Assembly: GCA_036566745.1 (NCBI GenBank)
Contig: DATCVR010000079.1
Location: forward strand, 1 to 47,714
Direction of reading: 5' to 3'
DNA length: 47,714 bases
DNA from: DATCVR01 sp036566745
GTDB taxonomy: Bacteria > Actinomycetota > Actinomycetes > Jiangellales > Jiangellaceae
In this document: one piece after another, positions 33,840 through 41,861 of the stretch
Layout of the letters: every line of letters starts with the position of its first letter
Position numbering within the stretch: position 1 is the first letter of the stretch
Notes under the pieces: model-generated
What the model saw: only the letters and a program-made list of their open reading frames with translations
The model's database searches: none
Told to the model about the DNA's origin: nothing
Position numbers and translations under genes: made by a program

Positions 33840-35065
33840 CCAAACCTCGAAGTCGCGCCAACGGCGAAGGGTCGATCTACCCTCACCGCAACGGCTACGC
33901 CGCCTACGCATGGGTCGTGACCCCGGTCGGGTTGCGCACCCGGAAGTACGTCTACGGCAAGACGCGAGACGAGGTTCACGACAAGTGGATCGCGTTGCAG
34001 AAGAAGGCCAAGGATGGGCCGGTGGCCACCAAGGTGCCCACGCTGGGCATGTACCTCATCTACTGGCTGCGCGAGGTGGTTCAGCCGAACATGAAGCCCA
34101 AGCCAGCCGAGACCTACGACATGCACGTTCGGCTTTACATCGCTCCGGCGCTCGGAGCCAAGCGACTCGACAAGCTGAATGTGCGTGACGTGCGTGCGTT
34201 CTTCAACGCGTTGGCGGTTACGTGTCAATGCTGCGCTCAGGGCAAGGACGCGGCTCGCCCGCTCAAGAAGCAGAAGTGCTGCGCTCGCGGGAACTGCTGC
34301 CACCAGGTGCTGTCTCGCACATCGTTGCAGGACGTGCGCAAGGTACTCCGGGTCGCGCTCAACAACGCCATCATCGATGAGCTGATCACGAAGAACCCGG
34401 CCGCTCTGGTCAAGCTCCCTGCCGCACGGGGACGGAAGGTCAAGCCGTGGTCGGCAGACGAAGCTCGGCAGTTCCTCGTGTCAGCCAAGGCCGACGATGA
34501 TCCCTTCTACGCCGCCTACGTCCTCACCCTGGTGTGCGGGCTACGCCGGGGAGAGATTCTTGGGCTGCACTGGCCGGAGGTGGACCTTGAACACGCCCAA
34601 GTGACGCCCGCGTTCGGCCTCCAGCGGATCGGGGGAAAGCTGGTGTTCGGGGAGACCAAGACCGAAGCCTCCGACGCTCCCCTCCCCCTGCCAGGCATCT
34701 GCGTGGCCGCACTGCAAGATCGTCAGACTCAGCAAGCGAGGGATCGAGCCGAACTCGGCTTCTGGCCCGCCGACGAGCTGGTCTTCACTACTCGCATCGG
34801 GAGCGCGATCGATCCCCGGAACTTCAATCGCAGCTTCATGCGGCGGGCCGAGATCGCGGGTGTACGTCGCATCCGCGTTCACGACACGCGCCATACCTGC
34901 GGCACGCTCCTTGCGGCTCTCGACGTCCATCCTCGGGTGGCGATGCAGATCCTTCGTCACAGCAAGATCGACGTGACGATGGAGGTCTACACGCACGTGC
35001 CGTCCGAACTGACCCGGCGTGCCCTCAAGAAGTTGGGAGACAGCCTCGATGGCCTGGCGTCGTGA
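33836..35065 (+). CDS. int: Tyrosine recombinase (AICE integrase)
   Basis: 409 aa. Catalytic set: Arg237 (CGLRRGEI), His349-Asp-Thr-Arg352 (HDTRHTCG), His375 (LRHSK) and nucleophile Tyr385 (VYTHV). N-terminal arm-binding domain (GEGSIYPHRNGYAAYAWV) and a core-binding domain with a cysteine-rich insert, CQCCAQGKD and CCARGNCC, typical of actinobacterial AICE integrases. It ends ~90 bp from attR and recombines the 47-bp core in tRNA-Ala. Confidence 0.94.
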   Translation: MTKPRSRANGEGSIYPHRNGYAAYAWVVTPVGLRTRKYVYGKTRDEVHDKWIALQKKAKDGPVATKVPTLGMYLIYWLREVVQPNMKPKPAETYDMHVRLYIAPALGAKRLDKLNVRDVRAFFNALAVTCQCCAQGKDAARPLKKQKCCARGNCCHQVLSRTSLQDVRKVLRVALNNAIIDELITKNPAALVKLPAARGRKVKPWSADEARQFLVSAKADDDPFYAAYVLTLVCGLRRGEILGLHWPEVDLEHAQVTPAFGLQRIGGKLVFGETKTEASDAPLPLPGICVAALQDRQTQQARDRAELGFWPADELVFTTRIGSAIDPRNFNRSFMRRAEIAGVRRIRVHDTRHTCGTLLAALDVHPRVAMQILRHSKIDVTMEVYTHVPSELTRRALKKLGDSLDGLAS

Positions 35066-35084
35066 TCATCCAGGGTCGGCTACT

Positions 35085-35107
35085 GCTGTACTTCGCTGCT
35101 GTACACA
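35085..35107 (+). repeat. Right integrase arm-type repeats (GCTGTACTTC, GCTGTACACA)
   Basis: GCTGTACTTC at 35085-35094 and GCTGTACACA from 35098, 13 bp apart as at the left end, 47 bp inside the attR core. Probable integrase arm sites. Confidence 0.65.
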
Positions 35108-35112
35108 TGGAA

Positions 35113-35146
35113 AGAGGCTCTCTCCGACTACTCGGAGAGAGCCTCT
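35113..35146 (-). terminator. tRNA-Ala terminator supplied by the element
   Basis: A 15-bp perfect stem, AGAGGCTCTCTCCGA (35113-35127) with 35132-35146, loop CTAC. On the minus strand it follows the tRNA 3' end by ~10 nt and is followed by CTTTCC. The attL copy has one stem mismatch and a different loop. Since the tRNA 3' side at attR comes from the element, this hairpin is probably element-borne. Confidence 0.8.
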
Positions 35147-35153
35147 GACCTGG

Positions 35154-35200
35154 GGTGGAGCTGAGGGGACTCGAACCCCTGACCCCCTCCATGCCATGGA
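35154..35200. repeat. attR core, 47-bp direct repeat
   Basis: Identical to 24036-24082. It covers the tRNA-Ala 3' end through the T, variable and most of the anticodon arms, so integration keeps the tRNA intact. Confidence 0.9.
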
Positions 35201-35228
35201 GGTGCGCTACCAGCTGCGCCACAGCCCC
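35156..35228 (-). tRNA. tRNA-Ala (GGC)
   Basis: 73-nt cloverleaf. The anticodon loop ATGGCAT is flanked by CCTCC/GGAGG, giving anticodon GGC. The acceptor pairs GGGGCTG with CAGCTCC and includes the G3:U70 alanine identity pair. The discriminator is A and no CCA is encoded. TAAGCT at 35255-35250 is a possible -10 box. It is the integration target of the AICE. Confidence 0.95.
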
Positions 35229-35323
35229 GCTGCCCGAACGGGCTCGGCAAGCTTAACGGACGGCGGCCCGAACTTCATAATCGGGTGGGGGCCGCATTCC
35301 GGCGGCTGGATCCGGCCGCCGGA

Positions 35324-35959
35324 TCAGCCTTCTTCGATCACCACAGGGGTGGGCAAGGTGCCCGCATTGTGCTCGATCAGCGTCCAGCCGTGGTTGGTCT
35401 CGCGCAGGATCGACCACGCACAGTTGGACAGCCCGCCGACGTTGGTGAATCGGTCGAGCGGCATGCCGATCAGCGAGGCGATGCCCAGCCGCGCCGAACC
35501 GCCGTGGGTGGCGAGCACGGCCAGGCCGTCGTCGGACAGCTGCTTGGCGGCATCGTGGACGGCCTCGGCCACGCGGGTCGCGACCTCCTGGCGGGTCTCG
35601 CCGCCCCCCACCCGGAGCACCGGGTCGCCGGCGCGCCACGCCTTGTGTTCAGCCGGCCACTGCGCGGCGATCTCGGCGCCGGTGAGGCCCTGCCACTCCC
35701 CCGCGAAGGTCTCGCGCAGGCGTGGTTCGAGCTCGACGCCGAGGCCGACCAGGGAGGCGAGCGCGCCCATGGTGTCCTGAGCGCGCTGGAGATCGGAGGA
35801 GATCAGCAGCTCCGGCGACAGCGACGCCAGCCGCGCCGCGGCGTCACGTGCCTGCTGGCGGCCGACCTCGTCGAGCGCGACGTCGGTCTGGCCCTGGAAG
35901 CGGCCGGCGGCGTTCCATTCGGTACGGCCGTGGCGCCACAGGACGATCCGGCGGCTCAC
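35324..35959 (-). CDS. Histidine phosphatase family protein
   Basis: 211 aa branch-1 phosphatase. The catalytic phosphohistidine lies in LWRHGRTEWN (RHG), the second His in LATHGGSARLG, and ISSDLQRAQDT is also typical. In actinobacteria this gene regularly follows nadD and rsfS. The start overlaps rsfS by 4 nt (GTGA). Family members act on phosphoglycerate, phosphosugars or nucleotides; the exact substrate is not shown. Confidence 0.92.
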   Translation of the reverse strand: MSRRIVLWRHGRTEWNAAGRFQGQTDVALDEVGRQQARDAAARLASLSPELLISSDLQRAQDTMGALASLVGLGVELEPRLRETFAGEWQGLTGAEIAAQWPAEHKAWRAGDPVLRVGGGETRQEVATRVAEAVHDAAKQLSDDGLAVLATHGGSARLGIASLIGMPLDRFTNVGGLSNCAWSILRETNHGWTLIEHNAGTLPTPVVIEEG

Positions 35960-36354
35960 TCCTCGGCTCCGGCAGGACCTTCACGACCGACCCGGACACT
36001 CTCGGGCAGCGGGATGGTCGGGCAGTCCTTCCAGAGCCGCTCGAGGGAGTAGAAGACGCGATCCTCGGCGTGCTGGACGTGGACCACGATGTCGACGTAG
36101 TCGAGCAGGATCCAGCGGCCCTCCCGCTCACCCTCGCGGCGCACCGGCTTGGCGTCGAGCTCGCGCAGGCGTTCCTCGACGGCGTCGACGATGGCGCGCA
36201 CCTGCCGGTCGTTGGACGCCGAGCACAGCACGAAGGCATCGGTGATGGAGAGTTGATCGGAGACGTCGAAGGCGATGATGTCGTCCGCGAGCTTGTCGGC
36301 TGCCGCTTCGGCGGCGGCCACGACGAGCGAGACGGCGTGATCGGTGGCGGGCAA
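35956..36354 (-). CDS. rsfS: Ribosomal silencing factor RsfS
   Basis: 132 aa. It binds ribosomal protein L14 and blocks subunit joining under starvation. Typical motifs: DDIIAFDVSDQLSITDAFVLCSASNDRQVRAIVDAVEE and GRWILLDYVDIVVHVQHAEDRVFYSLERLW. The start is a TTG with AGAAGGAG about 9 nt upstream. Middle gene of the nadD-rsfS-phosphatase operon. Confidence 0.94.
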   Translation of the reverse strand: MPATDHAVSLVVAAAEAAADKLADDIIAFDVSDQLSITDAFVLCSASNDRQVRAIVDAVEERLRELDAKPVRREGEREGRWILLDYVDIVVHVQHAEDRVFYSLERLWKDCPTIPLPESVRVGREGPAGAEE

Positions 36355-36401
36355 GCGGTGGAACTCCTTCTGAGGACGTCGAGAGATGCCACCCTAGCGT
36401 C

Positions 36402-36998
36402 TCACGAACCGACGTAGAGCTGACGTTTGTTGATGTATTGGACGATTCCGTCAGGCACGAGGTACCAGATCGGGCTGTTGTCGGCGACCCGGGCTCGGCA
36501 CTCCGTGGACGAGATGGCCAGAGCGGGCACCTCGACCAGTGTGACCTTGCCCTCGGGGAGGCCGGCGTCGCTGAGCACGTGGCCGGGGCGGGTGCATCCC
36601 ACGAAATGAGCGAGGTCGAACAACTCCTCGTGATCGCGCCACGACAGGATCTGCTGCAACGCGTCGGCGCCGGTGATGAAGTACAGGTCCCACTCGGTGC
36701 CGCGCTCGGCACGCAGGTCGCGCAGCGTGTCGACGGTGTACGTGGGCCCCGGGCGGTCGATGTCGACCCGGCTGACCGCGAAGCGTGGGTTGGACGCCGT
36801 GGCGATGACCGTCATGAGGTAGCGGTCCTCGGCCGGAGTGACGCGTTCGTCGTCCTTCTGCCAGGGCTGGCCGGTGGGGACGAAGACGACCTCGTCGAGG
36901 CCGAACCAGTGCTGGACCTCGCTCGCGGCCACGAGGTGGCCGTGGTGGATGGGGTCGAACGTGCCACCCATGACGCCGAGCCGTTTGCGCGCGCTCAC
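36402..36998 (-). CDS. nadD: Nicotinate-nucleotide adenylyltransferase
   Basis: 198 aa. It converts nicotinate mononucleotide to deamido-NAD+ in NAD synthesis. Nucleotidyltransferase signature GGTFDPIHHGH at the N-terminus and ISSTECRAR near the C-terminus. TAGGTT (37010-37005) directly precedes an in-frame GTG at 37004 and ends 6 nt before the next GTG at 36998; if this is the -10 box the mRNA is leaderless and starts at 36998, which I prefer. Confidence 0.92.
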   Translation of the reverse strand: MSARKRLGVMGGTFDPIHHGHLVAASEVQHWFGLDEVVFVPTGQPWQKDDERVTPAEDRYLMTVIATASNPRFAVSRVDIDRPGPTYTVDTLRDLRAERGTEWDLYFITGADALQQILSWRDHEELFDLAHFVGCTRPGHVLSDAGLPEGKVTLVEVPALAISSTECRARVADNSPIWYLVPDGIVQYINKRQLYVGS

Positions 36999-37026
36999 GG
37001 CCACAACCTAGCGCCCGGCCCGTGGA

Positions 37027-37170
37027 TCAGGCGTGTGGCCGGCCCTTGCCGAACATCAGAGTGATCAGGAGCAGCGCGGCGAGGATGCCGAAGGCGCTCA
37101 GGCCCCAGCCGATCGCGGGAAAGCCCTCTTCGGCGTGGGTCTCTTCAGCCAGGCGCACGACCATCTCCAT
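37027..37170 (-). CDS. 47-aa single-TM peptide upstream of nadD
   Basis: MEMVVRLAEETHAEEGFPAIGW followed by a membrane helix (LSAFGILAALLLITLMF) and a basic tail GKGRPHA. Similar tiny membrane proteins occur beside nadD in other actinobacteria. TAGACT lies 7 nt before the ATG with no ribosome site, so it is probably leaderless. Function unknown. Confidence 0.75.
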   Translation of the reverse strand: MEMVVRLAEETHAEEGFPAIGWGLSAFGILAALLLITLMFGKGRPHA

Positions 37171-37300
37171 GCGGCGGAGTCTAGCCGAGCGCGGAGCTCA
37201 GCCGCGCACGTGGCCGTTACCGGCAGGCGTCGACCGCACGTCCTGATGGGCCACCGCGGGGTTTGCCGCGATGGCCCATGGTCTGTTCTCATGATCCGGC

Positions 37301-38611
37301 ATGGGCGCACCGCCTGATCCGCCGGACTCCGCGCACCCCGGGCACGCCGGCACGTCTCCCATCCCACCGCACGACCACGGGCCGCCGGTCGACCGGTCGA
37401 GCGTGCGGTCCAGCCAGATCATCCGGTGGTGCGTCCACCTGTCCGTGACGATCGCATTCGCGGTCCCCGCCGGGCTGATCCTCGCCGCAACCCTCTCCCG
37501 CCGCGGGACGCTGGACGCGTTCACCCTCGTGCCCGTCGCCGTCGGCGGGTTCGCGGTGGTCGTCCTGGGCTGGCTGATCGTCGCGCTGCCGCGGCACTGG
37601 ACCGCCCAGGGTGTCGACGTCCGCCCCTGCTGCCTCGGCATCGTGGCGCGCCCGATGTGGTGGTTCCGCGGCCGTCAGGCGTTCGTTGCCTGGGACGACG
37701 TTCATGCCATCGGACGAGGGACGCGGACGGCGGGTCGCGGGCCAGCTGTCTCGGGGCTGGCCGCGGTGCTCGACCGGCTCTCCAGCCTGGGTCACGAGGT
37801 GACCCTGCAGGTTCACCTGCATCGCGTCGACCCTCGGCTCAGCCTGCCGTCGTGGGTGACGCTCGTCCTTCCGGAGACGACGCCGGGCACCGCCACGCTC
37901 CCCCGCCTCGTCCTCACCGTGGCCGACGCCCCGCGAACCGGCGTCGAGCGGATGCTGGGAGCGGCCCGCGGCGACCTGTTCGACCTCGACCAGTCAGCAC
38001 GACGTGCCACCGGCCGGCCGCCAGGGACTGCCCAGGAGCGAAGCAGGGCCGAGTGGGTGAGCTTGCGCGGCGCCGGGTTCGCCCCGCCGTGGTTGGGGAG
38101 GGCCGGACTCGCGGTTGTCATGATGGGCGCGGTCGCCGCGGCATGCCTCCTATACGCGGTCGTCGACGGCATCGTCCACGGATTCGAGGCCGACGAGCTC
38201 CCCGTCCTGGTCGTGCTCGCGACGGTCGCGGTGCCCGTGACCGGCTGGTCGATCTACAGCCTGCCCCGGCTGGTCACGGACCAGGGCGTTGCCGCCGACG
38301 ACGCAGGCGTCACCCTCGCCCAGCAGCCGCGATGGTGGTTTCGCGGCACGCTGGTCCGGATTCCGTGGGCCGACGTGCGGTCGATCTCCGAGGACGTGCT
38401 GGTCACCGGCGACGCCAAGAACCGCATGTCCCATCTCGTCGTCGAACTGCGCCTTCATCGCCCGCAGCACGGCGTCGTGCCGACCTGGGTCGAGGTGAAG
38501 CGACGCCGGCAGACGTCCACGGCGCTGGTCATCATGCCGGGCGGCCGCCACCGGCACGGTCGGGTGGTGGCCGCGTTGCGCGCGGTTCGTCCCGACTACT
38601 TCCCGGTCTGA
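37301..38611 (+). CDS. Membrane protein with two copies of a PH-like module
   Basis: 436 aa. Each half has two hydrophobic helices followed by the same signature: LPRHWTAQGV (96-105) ... WWFRG (120-124) ... WDDVHAI, and LPRLVTDQGV (321-330) ... WWFRG (345-349) ... WADVRSI. The spacing between the motifs is identical (24 residues) in the two halves, so the gene arose by internal duplication. The domain resembles bacterial PH-like domains attached to membrane pairs. No function assigned. The 5' ATG at 37301 has no clear ribosome site. Confidence 0.78.
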   Translation: MGAPPDPPDSAHPGHAGTSPIPPHDHGPPVDRSSVRSSQIIRWCVHLSVTIAFAVPAGLILAATLSRRGTLDAFTLVPVAVGGFAVVVLGWLIVALPRHWTAQGVDVRPCCLGIVARPMWWFRGRQAFVAWDDVHAIGRGTRTAGRGPAVSGLAAVLDRLSSLGHEVTLQVHLHRVDPRLSLPSWVTLVLPETTPGTATLPRLVLTVADAPRTGVERMLGAARGDLFDLDQSARRATGRPPGTAQERSRAEWVSLRGAGFAPPWLGRAGLAVVMMGAVAAACLLYAVVDGIVHGFEADELPVLVVLATVAVPVTGWSIYSLPRLVTDQGVAADDAGVTLAQQPRWWFRGTLVRIPWADVRSISEDVLVTGDAKNRMSHLVVELRLHRPQHGVVPTWVEVKRRRQTSTALVIMPGGRHRHGRVVAALRAVRPDYFPV

Positions 38612-38653
38612 CGCCCGTTGCCGGTCTGACGCCCCGTTGCCGGTCTGACGCCC
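38603..38653. repeat. Tandem 18-19-bp repeat at a convergent gene junction
   Basis: Units CCGGTCTGACGCCCGTTG (38603-38620), a 19-bp second copy (38621-38639) and a partial third copy (38640-38653). The first unit contains the stop codon of the upstream membrane protein gene; the array separates it from proA. Confidence 0.7.
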
Positions 38654-38661
38654 AGCCGCCG

Positions 38662-39927
38662 CTAGCTCCGCACGTGGCCGTCGCCGGTGACGACGTAGGT
38701 GGTGGTGGTCAGCTCGGACAGGCCCATCGGCCCGCGGGCGTGCAGCTTCTGGGTGGAGATGCCGATCTCGGCGCCGAAGCCGAGCTGCTCGCCGTCGGTG
38801 AACCGAGTGGAGGCGTTGACCATCACCGCGGCGGAGTCGGTGGTGGCCGTGAAGCGCCGTGCGGCGGCGAGCGAGCGGGTCACGATGGCCTCGGTGTGGC
38901 CGCTGCCCCATCGCCGGATATGAGCCACGGCGTCGTCGAGGGAGTCGACCACCGCCGCCGCGAGATCGAGGGAGAGGTACTCGGCAGCCCAGTCGGCGTC
39001 GGTGGCCGCCACGACGCCGGGGTCGTGGGCGCGCACCCGCTCGTCGCCGTGCACGGTGACGCCGGCCTCGCGCAGCGCCACCAGCGCCGACGGGAGGAAC
39101 TCCGCGGCCACGTCGGCATGGACGAGAAGGGTCTCGGCGGCGTTGCACACGCTCGGGCGGTGGGTCTTGGCGTTGAGCAGGATGGCCAGCGCCTGGTCGA
39201 GATCGGCGTCGGCGTCGACGTACACGTGGCAGTTGCCCACGCCGGTCTCGATCACCGGCACCGTCGACTCCTCGACCACGCTGCGGATCAGGCCGGCTCC
39301 CCCGCGCGGGATCAGCACGTCGACCAGCCCGCGCGCCCGCATGAGGTGCTTGGCCGGCTCGTGTCCCTCGCCGGGAACCAGCTGGACGGCGTCGGCCGGC
39401 AGCCCGGCGGACCGGACGGCGTCGCGCAGGACCTCGACGATGGCGGCGTTGGACGACAGCGCGCTGGACGAGCCACGGAGCAACACGGCGTTGCCGCTCT
39501 TGAGGGCCAGCCCGGCGGCGTCGGCGGTGACGTTGGGGCGGGCCTCGTAGATGATGCCCACGACGCCCAGCGGCACGCGCCGCTGGCTGACCTGCAGGCC
39601 GTTGGGGAGCGTGTAGCCGCGCACGACCTCACCCACCGGGTCAGGCAGCCCGGCCACCTGCCGCAGGCCGTGGGCCATCGCGGCGATCCGGGCGTCGTCG
39701 AGGCGGAGCCGGTCGACGATGGCCTCGTTGGTGCCGTGGTCGCGCGCGCGGGCGACGTCGGCGGCGTTGGCCTCGACGAGGGTGGACGTGTGCGCGGTCA
39801 GTGCCTCGGCCATCGCGATCAGGGCTGCGTCCTTCTCGGCCCGGGTGCGGACGGCGAGGTCGGCAGCCGCCACGCGGGCCCGCCGCGCCGCGTCCCGAAC
39901 GCTGGACTCATGCGTCTCACTCACCAC
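38662..39927 (-). CDS. proA: Glutamate-5-semialdehyde dehydrogenase
   Basis: 421 aa. It reduces gamma-glutamyl phosphate with NADPH in proline synthesis. Motifs: GVVGIIYEARPNVTADAAGLALKSGNAVLLRGSS and the catalytic Cys in THRPSVCNAAETLLVH. The product of ProB is its substrate, yet proB lies 640 bp upstream with a lipoprotein gene on the other strand in between. The start is one of two adjacent GTGs. Confidence 0.95.
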   Translation of the reverse strand: MVSETHESSVRDAARRARVAAADLAVRTRAEKDAALIAMAEALTAHTSTLVEANAADVARARDHGTNEAIVDRLRLDDARIAAMAHGLRQVAGLPDPVGEVVRGYTLPNGLQVSQRRVPLGVVGIIYEARPNVTADAAGLALKSGNAVLLRGSSSALSSNAAIVEVLRDAVRSAGLPADAVQLVPGEGHEPAKHLMRARGLVDVLIPRGGAGLIRSVVEESTVPVIETGVGNCHVYVDADADLDQALAILLNAKTHRPSVCNAAETLLVHADVAAEFLPSALVALREAGVTVHGDERVRAHDPGVVAATDADWAAEYLSLDLAAAVVDSLDDAVAHIRRWGSGHTEAIVTRSLAAARRFTATTDSAAVMVNASTRFTDGEQLGFGAEIGISTQKLHARGPMGLSELTTTTYVVTGDGHVRS

Positions 39928-39985
39928 TCAACCCTACCCAGCGAAACCGACGTCGTCGGATTCCGCCTGGGGCTAGCATCGCCCG

Positions 39986-40597
39986 GTGCAGAGACCACAG
40001 CTCATCCTCGCCAGCATCCTGACGCTCACCGCCATCGCAGTCGGCGGCTGCGGCGGAGGGGCGAACGACACGACCGACGCATCGGAGACGTCCCCGCCGG
40101 CCACCGGCACGACCGATGCGGCCACTCCGACCGACGACCCCACCGACGAGCCGACCACACCGCCTGCCGCCGAGGTCACGGTCACCGTCGCCGCTCTGGC
40201 CGACGGCAACGACAAGACCGAGGCGATGTTCGAGCGGTACACCCAGTTCGAGACCGCCTTCTGGCAGTCCCTGGCCGCGGGCGCGGTGTCGGCCGAGCTG
40301 AGCACACTGGCCACCCCCGATGCCATGGTGGGCATCGAGACTGTCGTCACCGGACCGAACCACCCGGTCGGCGGGTCGGTCGCGATCACCCCGGTGCTCG
40401 AGGACGCCACCCTGGCCGATATCGGCTTCGGGCAGCCCTCGCTCACCGACGCCGTCATCACCGGATGCAGCGACCAGTCGCAGCTGCAGTACGAAGGCGG
40501 CGCTTCCGGCGGCCGGGTCACGATCCGCGCCGACCTCACCCTGGGCGACGACGGCTACGTCGTGACGAACTATGCGCTGGGCCCCGACGCCTGCTGA
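39986..40597 (+). CDS. Predicted lipoprotein
   Basis: 203 aa. Signal peptide MQRPQLILASILTLTAIAVGGC with lipidated Cys22, a long Thr/Pro/Asp-rich linker (24-60) and a compact C-terminal domain resembling the NTF2-like/DUF type of actinobacterial lipoproteins (YTQFETAFWQSLAAG ... GGRVTIRADLTLGDDG). It is exported and anchored outside. TAGCAT lies 6 nt before the GTG start: probably leaderless. It is encoded opposite to proB-proA and overlaps the end of proB by 28 nt. Confidence 0.85.
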   Translation: MQRPQLILASILTLTAIAVGGCGGGANDTTDASETSPPATGTTDAATPTDDPTDEPTTPPAAEVTVTVAALADGNDKTEAMFERYTQFETAFWQSLAAGAVSAELSTLATPDAMVGIETVVTGPNHPVGGSVAITPVLEDATLADIGFGQPSLTDAVITGCSDQSQLQYEGGASGGRVTIRADLTLGDDGYVVTNYALGPDAC

Positions 40598-41751
40598 GTC
40601 GGGCTTCGGCGCGTGTCGCCGGTCAGCAGCACGAGATCGTCCCGGTGGACGACCTCGCGCTCGTACTCGGGCCCGAACTCGCGGGCCAGGTCGCGGGTCG
40701 AGCGGCCCAGCAGCGCGGGCAGCTCGGACGAGTCGTAGTTGACCAGCCCCCGGGCGATGGCGCGGCCCTGTTCGTCCACGAGGTCGACGGGGTCGCCGGC
40801 GACGAAGGTGCCGTCGACGGCCGTGATGCCGGGCGGGAGCAGCGAGCTGTGCCGCTCGACGACGGCTCGCACGGCTCCGGCGTCGAGGCGCAGGCTCCCT
40901 CGGCCGTCGGTGGCGTGTTCGAGCCAGAGGAGCCGCGTGGACCGGCGGGCGGCACGGGCGTGGAACCACGTCCCGACCGGCTCGCCGACGATCGCCCGGC
41001 CCGCCTCGGCGGCCGAGGTGAGCACGACGTCGATGCCCGATCCGGTGGCGATCGAGGCGGCTTCGACCTTCGTCTGCATGCCGCCGCTGCCCAGGCCGGA
41101 GCGCCCGGCGCGGCCGAGGTCGAGACCGTCGAGATCGGCCAGGCCGTGCACCTCGTCGATGCGCGTCGTGCCTGGCCGTCGGGGATCGCCGTCGTAGAGG
41201 GCGTCGACGTCGGAGAGCAGCACCAGTGCGTCGGCGTGGACGAGCTGGGCCACCAGCGCCGCGAGCCGGTCGTTGTCGCCGAAGCGGATCTCGTGGGTGG
41301 CCACGGTGTCGTTCTCGTTGACCACCGGGACGACGCCGAGCGCCAGCAGCTTGTGCAGCGTGCGGTAGGCGTTGCGGTAGTGGGCGCGGCGGGTGACGTC
41401 GTCGACGGTCAGCAGCACCTGACCGACGCGCAGGCCATGGGCCGCGAAGGCCGCGGTGTACCGGGCGATCAGCAGGCCCTGGCCGACGCTGGCCGCGGCC
41501 TGCTGGCGGGCGAGGTCACGCGGACGCCGCGGCATGCCGAGCGGGGCCAGCCCGGCGGCGATGGCACCCGACGACACGAGCGCGACCTCCCGGCCGGCCG
41601 CGCGGGCCTCGGCGAGGGTGTCGACGAGAGCGTTCACCCGGTCGTCGTCCAACCCTCCGGCGGCTGTCGTCAGGGACGACGAGCCGATCTTCACGACGAG
41701 CCGGGATGCGGCCGCGATGGCCTCGCGTCCGGCTCGTGGGCCGTCGATCAC
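40570..41751 (-). CDS. proB: Glutamate 5-kinase
   Basis: 393 aa, the first step of proline synthesis: ATP-dependent phosphorylation of glutamate. The kinase domain has LVVKIGSSSLT, LVSSGAIAAG and VVNENDTVA; a C-terminal PUA domain follows (~280-375, ITAVDGTFVAGDPVDLVDEQGRAIARGLVNYDSSEL). GTG start with AGGAGGG upstream. Its 3' end overlaps the convergent lipoprotein gene by 28 nt. Confidence 0.95.
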   Translation of the reverse strand: MIDGPRAGREAIAAASRLVVKIGSSSLTTAAGGLDDDRVNALVDTLAEARAAGREVALVSSGAIAAGLAPLGMPRRPRDLARQQAAASVGQGLLIARYTAAFAAHGLRVGQVLLTVDDVTRRAHYRNAYRTLHKLLALGVVPVVNENDTVATHEIRFGDNDRLAALVAQLVHADALVLLSDVDALYDGDPRRPGTTRIDEVHGLADLDGLDLGRAGRSGLGSGGMQTKVEAASIATGSGIDVVLTSAAEAGRAIVGEPVGTWFHARAARRSTRLLWLEHATDGRGSLRLDAGAVRAVVERHSSLLPPGITAVDGTFVAGDPVDLVDEQGRAIARGLVNYDSSELPALLGRSTRDLAREFGPEYEREVVHRDDLVLLTGDTRRSPTQQASGPSA

Positions 41752-41861
41752 CGGCCCTCCCTCCTGTGACTGTGCGGATCCTCTGCCCGCTCCACCAGGG
41801 CTTCCCGCGCACCGCGAGGCCTGCAGGCCTGGTGCGGCAGGCGATCAGGTGGTGAACGTGA

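Noticed and set aside
37426..41769. Very long open frame on the + strand across proA, lipoprotein and proB
   Set aside because: It is a high-GC shadow of well-supported genes; its protein is Arg/Pro/Gly-rich with no recognisable domain.
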